Source: Rapana venosa (Eukaryota > Mollusca > Gastropoda > Neogastropoda > Muricidae). Taken from it: a stretch of DNA of 64,000 nt. The stretch covers positions 5,350,828 to 5,414,827 of the forward strand of contig CM054158.1 of the NCBI GenBank assembly GCA_028751875.1, read 5' to 3'. The notes beneath the pieces are model-generated. The model searched no databases. It was given only the letters and a program-made list of their open reading frames with translations, and was not told the origin of the DNA. Positions 1-10,974 of this stretch are shown piece after piece. Position numbers and translations under genes: made by a program. Within the stretch, counting starts at the first letter, position 1, and every line of letters begins with the position of its first letter.

Positions 1-900
1 TCATTTAAAAGGTGATTTTTGCAAAAAAAAGGTTTTATAACCTAACCCAAGGGGTTTTGCTTTATTTTTCCCAAAAAAAGGGAAAAAAACCCGATTTTTT
101 TGCCCAGCAACCGACATTTCTCGTTCCCCAAAACCGGCGTGTCGCACACCAAAACGAAACAGTTTTATTCCCCTACACTTTCGAAAGTTTGACGCTAAAA
201 CTCTTCACAACAAACATACTCATTTCGACGATTACATATCCACGGCAACTTCTATTAGAGGCGATTTAAAAACAACTAGCCCGGTTAGCTGTAACGGGCC
301 ACCTTAGCATTGCAAAGGCCCGGGTTTTTCATTTTTTGCCTCCGCTTCAAGCAAAAAATGACCTTTGAAAAAATAAAACTTTAAAAAGGGTCCTAAAGCA
401 AGCCCAGGTAAGAAAAAACCTTGCTTTACTCACAATGCACAGCATTGAAGGAAAAGGCAATTGCTGAAATCAGTGCCGAGTCGACCCGGGAGCACATCGT
501 TTAAAAACTAAAAACCCTTAAACTGCTCGCGTCAACATCGAAACTACTGAGGGGTTTTTTTGGGTTTAAGAAAGCCGTACTCCCAAACAGAACCCCTATC
601 AGGCATGTGTGAAAAAAAAATTGGGAAACGCCATTTCAAAGCCCGGTACTGTCACGAGCGAAGTTTTCTGGAAATTGGAAACGGGCCCGTGCAAGCCCCT
701 GGGAACGTACGAGCTGAAAGTTTTCTCCCAGGTAAAAAAACTTTTGCTTTTTGAAAAGGGAAAAGAAACCACGGGGACCAGCTTTCTTTTTATTCATGTG
801 TGTAGTGTTTCACAAAGTAACGTAAGGGGATAGAATGTTTCCTGATGAGAGAGGGGGGGGAAAAATCGAGCTAAAATATTTTACTGGTAAGTTGGGGGTT
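1..900. other. Noisy, gene-free sequence
   Basis: No open frame here resembles a protein I know. The stretch is rich in short runs of one base next to each other (for example aaaaaaa-ggg-aaaaaaa-ccc near 75-95). The same texture appears at 30-38 kb, where comparison with sister copies shows it is consensus error. I read this as the low-quality edge of a contig or a gap-filled segment. Nothing else is supported. Confidence 0.5.
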
Positions 901-939
901 TTTTATATATATATTCTGTAGCATCTAAATTATAAATGT

Positions 940-1012
940 GTGTGTGGAGAGAGAGAGAGAGAGAAAGAGAGAGATAGAGAGAGAGAGAGTGTGGTGTGTG
1001 TGTGTGTTAATT
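940..1012. repeat. GA/GT microsatellite
   Basis: An interrupted (GA)n tract is followed by (GT)n. Short reading frames crossing it consist of Ser-Leu or His-Thr repeats and are not genes. More CA-rich sequence follows at about 1,260-1,385. Confidence 0.85.
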
Positions 1013-2421
1013 CTTTTGTGTGTGTTGTGTGTTTTCTTTATTCTACCTGTCATTATACAAAATAAACCACAAAAAAAAAACAACATTACTGTGTGTATGG
1101 ACAGAAGTATTGGGTAAAACTGCTGGAATGAATGAACATTTTTCACAAAAGATTCAGGCTGAAATGAATATGTTCAAATGGAGTGGATGCCAGCTTTCAA
1201 GTGACTTGTTTGAACAAATTCATATAGATTTTCAGCATACCCCTCCATGCTTGTACACACTAACAGTAACCCACACACACTGATACTTGCACATGCATAC
1301 CTAACACACAACACACATGCATGCACACACACACACATTATCCTGAATAAAAAAGAATTTAAAAAAATAAAATAAAATACACACACAGAGAGCTCCTAAA
1401 ATAAGAAACTATAACTAGATCTGTATCTTGATCCACTTTATGAGCACACATGGAATTTGAAGCAGTCCTGTATGTGCCCCAGGGGAGCGAAACAAGCTGC
1501 GATACACAGAGCTGCTGTCAGCTGGTGGTGCCAAGACCTTCAGTGAGCTGACAACACCCCTGAACTGTGAGAAGAACATATCTACCTTATGCCTGTCTAT
1601 GAGAGACTGACAAATATTATGAAGCTGCTTCAAAGATGTGGGCTTTCAAGACTAAGTGCTTGAACAGTCTCATGGTTTTTTGTCATTCCAAGAAAAAGTT
1701 CACATCATGCGGCAAATTCTCTTCGCACTCTGACAGCCATCCATGAGTTAAATTTTTTGGTCCAGGTTGTCCCCAAGACACTGCCAGTTGTTTTGGTTTT
1801 GATAAAAGTGTGCACATGAAGAGCTGGGGGAAATCCAGACACAGAAGAGGGAGAAGAACACCTCAGATACCAGACAGACGTGTGATCCAGAGGCGCGACA
1901 CTCTGTGAACTGCTAAACTGAAGAGGTAGGGGGAGCTGATGGAGCTGGAAAGTGGCCCTGCCTTTGCTACAGGGGTGTCTGACTGTGTATTCTTGTGCTG
2001 AAAAGGGTGGGTGTGTGTATTGAAGCCTTCCAACAAGGCTGTGAGTAATAAATGTTGGTCTGAACATGTTTGGGGTTCTTTTCCTCTGTATATAAAATGT
2101 CCATGTTTGGAAAAAAATTAATAAAAAATTAAGAACTAATTTTTGAAAATGTCTATAATATTTGTAATACATCCATTTGTACATATGTGCCAAAATCATT
2201 AAATTATCACTTGATTTTATAGGTGAAAAATGATTTCCTAAAATCAAGATGGCAGATGTTATCTTGGTTTCCATGACAACATGGTTACTAACATAAAACA
2301 AATAACATTTTTTAACTTTGAAGTCATAGTACTATAAGTTAACACAAAAACTAGATTTTGTTTTCTTCAATCGTAAAAAGGGTAAACTTTAGTGCCACAC
2401 ATGCCTTAAAGGTGTTTACTT
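1013..2421. other. Unassigned sequence
   Basis: About 1.4 kb without a recognisable gene. A minus-strand open frame of 198 codons (1,705-2,301) and another of 72 codons (1,415-1,633) have no motif I recognise. The region lies downstream of the last ENDOV exon found, so it may hold the ENDOV 3' end or be intergenic. The sequence does not decide between these. Confidence 0.4.
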
Positions 2422-2491
2422 AAAGCGCTTGATTTGTTTGTATTACAAGTTCTCAGCGCTTTATAAATTCCATATATTATTATTATTATTA
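2422..2491 (+). mobile_element. SINE-1 3' end fragment with ATT tail
   Basis: The fragment carries the 3' signature of family SINE-1: an agcgctt block, gatttgtt, a tacaag block, cagcgct(t/a)tataaattcca, then an (ATT)n tail. The same order occurs in the full copy at 52,403-52,894 and in tails at 5,876, 21,355 and 25,128. Only about 70 bp remain. It abuts the truncated end of the LINE that follows. Confidence 0.75.
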
Positions 2492-2511
2492 CTTGTCTGA
2501 TTCTCTCTCCT

Positions 2512-4275
2512 TTACAGGCTATGTTGCATTTGTGTTTAACAGCTTTTTTGAGATCACCATGCATTCTGTTTTCTTTGTATTGAGCGGGTAATCCTTCTTT
2601 TCGCTTTCGTCTGTTACTGTTGTTAAAATCTTTTGCAGTTTTTCTTCAGAGTCGGCGATAAGGACTGTGTCATCTGCATATCTCGGGTTGTTGATGTTGT
2701 GGCCACCTACACTAATTCCCTCATATTCTCAATATTTCATACCAATATTTCACTATACACATTAAATAAATCAGGTGAGAACACGCAGCCCTGCCTCCAA
2801 CCCCTGCAGATTGGCTATATTGACTGATGTCATTGTCGACTCAAAATGGCTGCCTCTTGTTCCCAATATGTTTCTGAGACTCGAAATCTTTCCCATCGAT
2901 GTATAGCCCTGCCAGAATATCATACAAGTCGGAGTGCCGTACTTTGTCGAACGCTTTTGAGTAGTCAATGAAGCAGGGGTACAGTCTTTCTGACCTCGAT
3001 GGATTTTTCCATGAGAGTTTCAATGCAAAGATTGCATTTCTGGTCCTTTGTCTCCCATGAATCCAAATTGCGTTTCGATATTTCTGGGAGTATTTTATTT
3101 CCATTCTCTTCAGAGTATTCGTAAAAGAATTTTGGGTGAGGTGACTCATCAGGCTGATTGTACGATGTTGGCCCACATTCAGCTGTGCCCAGTTTCTTAG
3201 GGATCGCAAGTAGATGGACTTCTTCATATCGGGTCAGAATCTCTCCTGTGTCATATATATTGTTTAGTAGTTTTGTGACTGCCTTAATTCCCACTTAAAC
3301 ATCCGGGGCTGTTATCAATTCAGATGGATATCATCAGGTCCTGGTTGCCTTACCACTTTTCATCTTGCTGATTGCATGTCTTACTTCATCTAAATGATTT
3401 GGGCCATCTTTGTTGCTAATATGAGGAGTGACCTCTGTCGTCGTGGTAATAACTCTTCGATGTATTCTGACCACCTGTTAAGAATATCTTCTTTTTCCAT
3501 GAGTAAATCTCCATCTCTCGACTTATAAAAACCTGTTTTTGCAGACAATTCCTCCCTGTCACATCTTTTATTTTTTTCATGCATAAGGTTTGCTATCAAA
3601 ATTTGCAGTCGTTTCAATTTCCTTGCACTGCATATTTATCCATTCTTTCCCTTGGCTTCATTACACTTTTTCTTAACCATTTGTCAAGTTCTTTATACTT
3701 TTTTTTCATCTACTTTTGCCTTTCTCCTGTTTTCCATTAGGTTTAAAATCTCAGAGCTCATCCACTCTTATTTCCTTTCTATTTATGACTGGTATATATT
3801 CTTTTGCTGCCTCGCTGATGCATCTTTTATCATCTGCCTTTTTCCTCTGTAGTGGTGAGTTGATCTAGGCCTCGAATTTGTTTCCAACTTTGATCTTGTA
3901 TTTTTCTTTGATTTCTTCGTCAGTTTTAGCATGTTCATTTGCAGTTTTGGTGTTCTTTTTGCTTTTTACAACTTTTCAATTTTAGGGCGCATTGTCCCCC
4001 ATAACTGGGGCATGATCACTTCACAGTCTGCACCTGGCAAAGGACTTACAAGATGTTATAGAGTTACGGAAGCGTTCTTGAATCAAAGGGTGTAATCTAT
4101 TTGATTCCTGGTTCTGTCGCCAGGGCTTTTTCACGTCCAGCATCTTCTTGGATGGGTTTTCAAACCATGTGTTCATGACAGCCAGCTTTTGTTCCTTGCA
4201 CCATTCCGTGGGCCGCTCTCCTCTTTCGTCTCTCACTCCTATTCCAAATGGGCCCCAAATCTGCTTTCATCTTTC
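2512..4275 (-). mobile_element. RTE-like LINE fragment (family F), endonuclease end plus RT
   Basis: On the minus strand the 5' end shows the last part of an AP-type endonuclease (RGERPTEWCKEQKLAVMNTW, then a degraded form of the DRTRNQIDY motif, about 4,021-4,236). Pieces of reverse transcriptase follow: an NYR.ISLMSH-like stretch near 3,150, CFIDYSKAFDKVRHSDL near 2,950, a GVRQGC-like stretch near 2,800, and RYADDTVLIADSEEKLQ at about 2,630-2,680. The YADD box marks the polymerase active site. Several frameshifts break the frame, and about a third of the ORF is missing at the 3' end, so this is a dead copy. The order endonuclease then RT in one ORF is that of RTE-clade elements; the clade is inferred by eye. 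Confidence 0.8.
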
Positions 4276-4333
4276 CTTTTCCTACCTTGAATTGATTGAC
4301 TAACAAAGCAAAAACAAACAAACCAAAACTTAC

Positions 4334-4526
4334 AAATCGTGTGGGTTCAGGGATCCTGTACTTCAGCAGTGGTGGGCGAGGGGGACGGCAGATGCAGGCT
4401 GATCTTGTGGCCCACCGATACGTACACAGGGTTGGATGAGGACATGTGCTGCGCAGCGCCATGCCCAACGTGTGGCCGTGGTTGGTGATCAGGGGAAGGT
4501 GCCCCACTGCTCTTTAGGGTCTGTTT
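4334..4526 (-). CDS. ENDOV: ENDOV exon (late catalytic-core exon, frameshifted)
   Basis: The minus strand shows a strong acceptor (a pyrimidine-rich stretch ending tttcag just above 4,526) and a perfect donor (gtaagt from 4,333 down). Between them the three frames read, in turn, LKSSG, HLPLITNHGHTLGMALRST, SSSNPVYVSVGHKISLH and KYRIPEPTR. This order matches the endonuclease V segment that follows the catalytic aspartates (known family pattern: GD.FPL...G..LGMALRS....PLYVSVGH..SL...V.......RIPEP.R). At least two or three single bases must be missing to switch frames (near 4,508, 4,440 and 4,355). Since splice sites are intact, consensus error is as likely as pseudogenisation. The terminal exon expected to follow was not found. 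Confidence 0.8.
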
Positions 4527-4534
4527 CTGAAACG

Positions 4535-4950
4535 GAGGGGTAAAAAATATTCCATGAAAGTAGGAGTATGGCTGCCTATATTGTGCCTCAGCGCCTGGGC
4601 TATATCACAGTTCTTGATTAAAACTACTGACCCTGGGGCAACAGCAAATTTAGAGGCTGTATGATCAGTGGCTTTCCCACTCATGGAATGCCGCTTTACA
4701 GCTTAGTCTTTAGTGATTGACTTTGACTCTCTGACTAGGAGGCTGACTTGCACAGTCCTTATGTGCTGCAGCCCTGAGGGCTAAGCTGGCCTTTGGAGAG
4801 CTCTCCAACGCTGACTGTCCTTATGCCCACTTGGCCAAGAAGATGGGGATGTGCTGTATGCAAGGCACCTCCACTATAAAATCAAATTTCTTCTTCAATT
4901 TCCGAAGCAGCAGCTGCCTCCTTTCCTTTTCTTTTCTTTTTTTTTGTTGT
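4535..4950. other. ENDOV intron segment, no feature
   Basis: About 400 bp between an ENDOV acceptor and a SINE. Reading frames here are short and lack known motifs. A stretch near 4,735-4,830 has the feel of a SINE body but matches no other copy in this window. Confidence 0.4.
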
Positions 4951-4954
4951 TTTT

Positions 4955-5275
4955 TTTTTGACCACTTTAAGTCACAAGATTTCTCTGCGTGAACTTCGGG
5001 CTGCTCTTCCCAGGAAGAGCGCATCGCCACAAGAGCAGCGCCACCCTTTTCTTTTTTTTAATTTTTTGTCTGCAAAGGTATTTGTTTCCCTATCAGTGGC
5101 TTTTTTCTAGGAATTTTGCCAGGGACAACTCTCTTGTTGCCGTGGGTTCTTTTACGTGCGCTGAATAATTTTGTGTAACACCTCAGTTTATCGTCTCATC
5201 CGAAAGACTAGCACCCAGACCACCACTCATGGTCTAATGGATGGAGAAAAAGTTTCGGGCCTAAACGTGTGTTGT
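4955..5275 (-). mobile_element. SINE-1 copy, inverted, 3' truncated
   Basis: This is the reverse complement of the SINE-1 body seen at about 52,480-52,810. Shared landmarks, in order, are accactttaagtcac, agatttctctgcgtgaa, gggctgctcttcccaggaag, ttgccagggacaactctctt, gttgccgtgggttctttta and catggtctaatggatgg. The tRNA-like head and the ATT tail are missing or decayed. It lies inside an ENDOV intron. Confidence 0.85.
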
Positions 5276-5317
5276 ATGTACATATATAAACATAATACTG
5301 TTATACCACTAAGCACC

Positions 5318-5560
5318 TAACAGTCAGGCCCAGTGCATCCGACTTCAGCATAGGAGAGAATTGCTATCTTTTAAGTCTTTCTGGAAAAAGGCAGGAGAAT
5401 GGACCAAGAAGGCAGAAAACAGACAAGAAGGAAAATACAGAAAGAAAAGGAACAAGGCAGAAACAAAGAGAAGGGATAGAAAAGAGGGAATCCCTGGCAC
5501 AGAATTTGCAGAAGGTGGGGATGCTGTATATGATTATTTTGACAGGACCCTTTTGGCATC
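5318..5560 (+). repeat. Dispersed repeat R1, copy 1
   Basis: A roughly 240 bp repeat begins at a caggcccag block, continues through a purine-rich middle, and ends near gaaggtggggatgct. A second copy lies inverted at 16,985-17,235 and a diverged third at about 21,600-21,800. In copies 1 and 2 the same frame reads KKRNKAET, then RKEGIP and TEF.EGGD. I do not recognise this peptide. It may be part of a longer transposon. A poly-G run at 5,566-5,602 follows directly. Confidence 0.65.
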
Positions 5561-5645
5561 CCTAGGGAGGGGGGGGGGGGGTAGGGGGGGGGGGGGGGAG
5601 GGAAATGCAGACTACTACAATTCCAAGTGCTGAGAAGAAACTGAC

Positions 5646-5792
5646 CTTGCCTTATGTTCAGCGCTGTCCTCAATGCCGTCCACGTGGATCAGAGTCTGGC
5701 CACTCCCACACAGGGCAGGTCCAGCAGCACCCCCAGGTGGCAGGCCAGGCAAAGCTCGGGATGCAGACGACCGTTCCATCCACAAAGATGAC
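5646..5792 (-). CDS. ENDOV: ENDOV exon carrying the third catalytic aspartate
   Basis: The acceptor (ctgtcctgcag) and donor (gtcagt) are both good. The exon opens in phase 0 after the previous exon (KPD then VIFVDG), giving the VDG motif whose Asp is the third metal-binding residue of endonuclease V. It continues with family landmarks visible only by changing frame: an NGRLHP stretch, CHLGVLLDLPCVGVA, then LIHVDGIEDSAEHKA. Four single bases appear to be missing (after VDG, twice near LHP, and at the GVAK lysine), mostly where two or three identical bases would stand together. With them the exon would be 151 bp, close to the 50 codons usual for this segment. The acceptor-to-donor structure is intact. 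Confidence 0.85.
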
Positions 5793-5875
5793 CTGCAGGA
5801 CAGACAGTCAGGCAGCAAAGTTAAAATCTGTTCATCTTTCGTGAACGCTTGCATGCCTGGGAATATTTTTGAATG

Positions 5876-5938
5876 CCAGCGTTTTTAATTTATTTGCATT
5901 ACAAGATTTAGGCTATACAAATTCCATACATCGATATT
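5876..5938 (+). mobile_element. SINE-1 3' end, split by a LINE insertion
   Basis: The stretch carries a diverged SINE-1 3' end (gcattacaagat, then ctatacaaattccatac). Its ATT tail resumes at 6,682 after the LINE at 5,939-6,672. The 9-base sequence atcgatatt flanks the LINE on both sides (5,930-5,938 and 6,673-6,681), so the LINE landed in the SINE tail. Confidence 0.65.
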
Positions 5939-6672
5939 CTATCTATCTATCTATCCCGTAGTCAAAACGACCGGGGCACCCTCAAAGCCCAAAACAACCA
6001 GTTCCCTCCATTCCTCTCTCTGTTTCTCCTTTCTCAGGTTTTTGTTGAGTTCTAGGCCGTCCATTCGCGATGTTACCTCCCAGCTCTTCCTTGGTCTGCC
6101 TTTTCCCTTCTTCCTCCTTGGACAGGCCTTGTAAAATTGTCTTTGCAAGTGCTTTAAGTTTACGCTTTTTCACGATCGTTAGAAGGTTCTCATAGGGTCC
6201 AAGGGGTTTGCTGGATTCTGTTATAGCACGCTTTCGTTGCTTTTTGTTGGTCTTTGTAGAGATGCCAAGGAGTCTCCGAAAGCATCTCATCTCCACCGCC
6301 TGAAACTCTTTCTCTCCAAATATGCAGTCAGGGCCATGATTCACAGGCATAACAGAAATATGGATAGACAAGGGAGCGCATTATCTGATCTTGGAGATAA
6401 GGAGATATTTTATCTCTCCAGAGGGTGTTTAGTTTTGACAGTGCTGTTATTGTCTGTGCATCCTGCAAACTACTTCTGGCTTGGATCCCTGGTCTGATAC
6501 AATGGCTCCCAGGACTGAAGCTTTGAACTGTTTCCAGCTTCTGGTCATTAACCCTGATATCAGTGCTAATGCTGTTGGTGTTATTAGTCATCAGTTTGGT
6601 CTTCTCTGCACTGATTTCCATGCCGTATGTTTGGAGGCCTTATTCAGGTGTTCTGTTAGGCTGGCAAGCCAT
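5939..6672 (-). mobile_element. RTE-like LINE 3' fragment, 5' truncated, with target-site duplication
   Basis: On the minus strand, frames give YGMEISAEKTKLMTNNTNS, a decayed FKYLG segment, AVEMRCFRRLLGIS and LLTIVKKRKLKALAKTILQG, and a basic tail. This is the usual order downstream of the YADD box in RTE/BovB-type reverse transcriptases. The 3' end is a (GATA)n tail (5,940-5,957 on the plus strand, tctatctatc). The 9 bp duplication atcgatatt bounds the element. It is about 730 bp long and 5' truncated, as expected from incomplete target-primed reverse transcription. Confidence 0.8.
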
Positions 6673-9001
6673 ATCGATATTATTATTCTATTATCATATA
6701 CGAGGAAAAAGGGACGATTCATATATAGGTCATTCCAGAAACATGTGAGGTATGATATGACCTACTTCACACATCTACCATTTGACTGAATTTAGTTTGT
6801 AGCTGTAGTGAATGCTGGTTACTGGTTATGTTTGAATTAAAGAAATAAATTTTAAAAGTTTTAATGAGTACTTGTGCTTGTTTTTAAAAATATGAATTTT
6901 CTTTTACAAAATGTGCCCATTCCAACATGGCGATTTGTGACATGATGGTGCATACGTTATTCAGATTGTTCTTCTGACTTCAAAGACAGCTAATTTGAAA
7001 CACAATTTGTATTAATAATAAGCCCAGATGTTGTTTCAAACTCCCAAGCAGAAACATCTTCATTTCTTTTCATGAACATAAATAGAGGGGATTAAATACC
7101 CGTTGTGGTCGTACCTTGGTTTCCAAAGTCAGGCCCAATTTAAAAATTCACTCACAAAGAACTATACCATATCATCAACACATCATAGCTTCCACTGATA
7201 AAGTAAACAGTTAACAGTATATAAAAAACGATGTTTTGATCACCAGCCTCCTACCCTCGTTCATGCTTGAAACTCCAGTATTAGCAACATCGTTTCTCAT
7301 TTTTAACGTCACGACCAACCGACGTAAATTTGGTGCAAACTCGGCACATTCCTTCACTGACCGAGATTTTTATCGCTGGCACTTCACCTTGACCTAAAAT
7401 ATCTCTGGCACGTACTTTTTCCCGCCAAAGGAACATCGCGATGCTATACTAGTGTGCCGGTCTTTGTCTTCTTCCAAAATTTCTCATGTCACGACCGACT
7501 GCTAAAGCATGGCAGCATTTGATCAAGATGCGTTTACTCGCTTCTATCGCATTTTTAATCGAAGGAGAAGGAATATTTTCTTTTCAAAGTATTTTACTTT
7601 TGCCAACCATGGTTTAATAATCGTAAACTTGTGTTTTTAAATTACGAAATTGCTTGTTTTTGTCAGGTTCTCTTTTCTTGTCAACTGCTTGGCTTGTTAA
7701 CTGTGGGTACATTTACCGATCGTTTCATTGATGACCGCTTATTCTTACTCGGAAAGAAATAAAAGCCATCTACTGTAATTTGTGAAATGGTTGTTATGTG
7801 CAAAAAATAAATTTTGCACAAAATATAAAAAGATCCAGTTTTTTGTTGTGCGGCGTTACGGTTAGACATGAAACGAAAATAGTACGGTTTCTTGTACAGA
7901 CCGTAACATTCTTGTTGAAGTTTTACTTTCTCTTTCTTTATATATGTTATGCGTGTTTTATGTCAAACAATTAGTGACAGAAGTGATTATTTTCAGTGTT
8001 TGAATGTATTTTATGGGAATTATTTTCGTTGATCTGTAAACTCATGTATTAACCACGTTGGTTGTGACACGAAACCAGATAGCGTGTTTCTGTCTCGGCC
8101 GTTAGATCTAGAAGCATCTAAAATTAGTCTCGCGTTTTCGTCATTCAGTTATTCACTTATTGATTCTTTATAAGGATGCTCTTGGTTATGTTGTTGAAAA
8201 TATAAACCTCAGCAATTTTGTTCTGTGGTTATCTCGCACGTTGAAATTTGGCCGTAAAACGTTTAGCTCGTGTTAGTCGTGACAGGTTTGTGTGTGTGTG
8301 TGTTTGTGTCACGACTCTGATCTACTGTAATAAATCGTCCCCTTTTCCTCGGATACAGATTTCTAGTGTTGATTTCAGGGAAGTGATTGATCTACACAAT
8401 CGTTGTTAATCGTAATGAGTCAACCGTAAATGCACGCTAAACGTCATCGCAGTGACGTTAATGTTTGCTACAAACTGCAACCGATGACAGAGCTCGGCGA
8501 CCAAAACACGTCACTCGTTTTCTACCACTTATGTTCCGTAGGCTTCAATGTAATCAAACAATGACGTTCTTCCGATTAAATTATGTTCATTTGAGAGATA
8601 GGATACAATGCTGGAAGTCCTAAGCTTAACATTTTTCAAACTCCTGAAACTTTACAGTCCTGATCAGTTATGATGAAAACCACATCATGAGGATGGGCTT
8701 TTTTGTTTTGTTTCCTTGGTTTCCGTTTCCTTGTCAACATTTGGAACCAATTCATCTTTAAATGTGCAAGACAAGCGTGATAACAAAACAAATAACACAC
8801 AACTGACACACATTCACATTGACACAAAAGCAACAACACTGCAGTTGAAATTGGCTATGCAAGAAACCATGAATGCCTTTTGTGCCCAAAAAGAAAATCA
8901 ACATTTATTGAGCAAATAAGCAATTCACATGCTTAAAAATTTTAATTGTGGTGTGTACACACACACACACAAACATTTAAATAAATACATATAATTATTT
9001 G

Positions 9002-9004
<3 letters not shown>

Positions 9005-9051
<47 letters not shown>
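9005..9051. repeat. (CA)n microsatellite
   Basis: An almost pure CA repeat of about 23 units, inside the inverted-repeat-bounded element. Confidence 0.95.
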
Positions 9052-9053
<2 letters not shown>

Positions 9054-9242
9054 TATGTGTTATAAAGGAGAAGTCTAATGAGGGGGGTACAGTTCCAAAG
9101 AAGAGCAGTGTCTAAGAAAAGTAGATCTTATACAGTGAAGTCTTATGATAGAGAATAAAGGGGGCAGGATGCCACTATACATATGATGCATGTGATTATG
9201 ACCAACAATTTTTTTAAACTGTTACAATATAAAGCAAATCAT

Positions 9243-9372
<130 letters not shown>

Positions 9373-9950
9373 CTTACCAGTCCTAAATCAGTTTGAAATT
9401 ATGTTAGATCATGTTAGATGTGGGACAAAAAAGCAGCTGCATGTGTGGAAAAAAAAGCACCAGCAAATGCTGAGAGTGCTGAAGGATTCTATTTGCCCAT
9501 AAAATAAAAGAATTCATTTCCTGTAAAACAAGAAATGAAGAAGAAATAACCTTAGATTATTCTGTTATTCAAAGTGTTGTAATATTAAAGCAAAAAAAAC
9601 TAACAACACAGCAAAGTGAGATTGTAATCAATTGACAATCCTAACAAATTTTGATCGACAATTAAGTTTGGTTTTTACCTAAAAAAAAAAAAAAAAAAAT
9701 GAATATATTTCATTGTTTTTTGTCGTTTTTAAAACATGCATTTTGTACTTGATATAAAAGCACTATGCACTCATGAGCTCATATTTTATATTAATTATGA
9801 ATGATGCGCTAGGTCAGATGAGAGAAACTGGACTTAGTTGTGTTGATTGATATTATATCACTCCAGCATGATAAATCAAATGTAGACAATGTTTATTGAT
9901 ATAATATTATGTCACTCTAAGTCTAACATAATAAATCAATGTAAACAAAT

Positions 9951-10260
9951 TACAAGAATGCATTGTTCCTAATTTGAGATGATGTGGTTTTTTCAATTTG
10001 ATCTTAAATTCCTACACTTTCATGATTTGTGCTTTTGAGGGGTGTGGTTTCCATGTCACAACCAAACGGTCTCCATGTCACAACCATAAATTATCATATA
10101 AAATGATAAATCAGTATGAATAATGTTACAAGAATGCATTGTTTCCAATTTAAGTTGGTGTGTTTTGTTTAAATGTATGTTAAATTGCTACACTTCCATG
10201 ATTTGTGATTTTGAGGGTGTGGTTTCCATGTCACAACCAAACGGTTTCCATGTCACAACC
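9951..10260. repeat. Two-copy tandem repeat, period 176 bp
   Basis: Positions 9,951-10,085 and 10,127-10,260 align from tacaagaatgcattg to two closely spaced catgtcacaacc motifs. Each unit carries the same pair (10,052 and 10,074; 10,227 and 10,249). Differences are scattered substitutions and small indels, so the duplication is not recent. Confidence 0.85.
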
Positions 10261-10825
10261 ACAACATATTACTTTTATAACGTATTAATTTGAAATAGCT
10301 TCCATTCTTGTGTAAAGAAAATTGTTGTTTTATTGATGATTCTGTGGATAAAGTTTAGGCTAATTTGTGGTGCTTCCTGTGGTCACAAGCAAGAAAAGAC
10401 AAACTTTAAATCTGGACGTACAAAACTGTCTTAGAGTGTCATTAGAAATATAGCCAAAAATATGCTTTGTCAGTGATTGTCATACTTCCAAATGTTAGAT
10501 TTGTTTTATAAATGAAAACAACAGCATTTTGGAGTGTTTTTTGTTTGATATTCTGAGTACAAAGATTTATTTATGCTACTTTTGGTTTCCATGTCACAAC
10601 CGCAACACGGCTAAAAATAGAACTTTAATTCATCAAATACTAGGAAACCAATTAATATTTCATAATTTTTTTCAAAAGAATGCAGATTATGACGGAGTAC
10701 TCTAACATATGACAAAAAGGCATAAACTTCCAATGACATTTATTTTTCAAGGTCTATGTCACAAAAACCTCACATGTTTCTGAGAATAACCCATATATAT
10801 ACACACAAAAATACACACACACACT

Positions 10826-10965
10826 CCTTCAGATGAAACAGAGGCCCCGTGTGCAAACACACGCAGAACATCTTGCGCACATGTTAAAATCCTGTTCTGC
10901 TTTTCGTAAGAGTAGGCCATTGTGTGCCGGTGGGAACAGATGACAATTTACAAAACCGCATACAT
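10826..10965 (+). mobile_element. SINE-2 body fragment
   Basis: The fragment matches the SINE-2 body at about 15,995-16,140: cgtgtgcaaacacacgcagaacatcttg, then agagtaggccattgtgtgccggtgggaacagatgaca. The tRNA-like head is absent. A third fragment lies at 18,476-18,655. Confidence 0.8.
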
Positions 10966-10974
10966 ACTTATCTT

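Noticed and set aside
1705..1745. Possible ENDOV terminal exon (minus strand reading VRVRREFAA then stop after a gctgtcag acceptor-like site)
   Set aside because: The peptide only loosely resembles the ADIRSRE-type ending of the family, and the phase does not fit the donor at 4,334.
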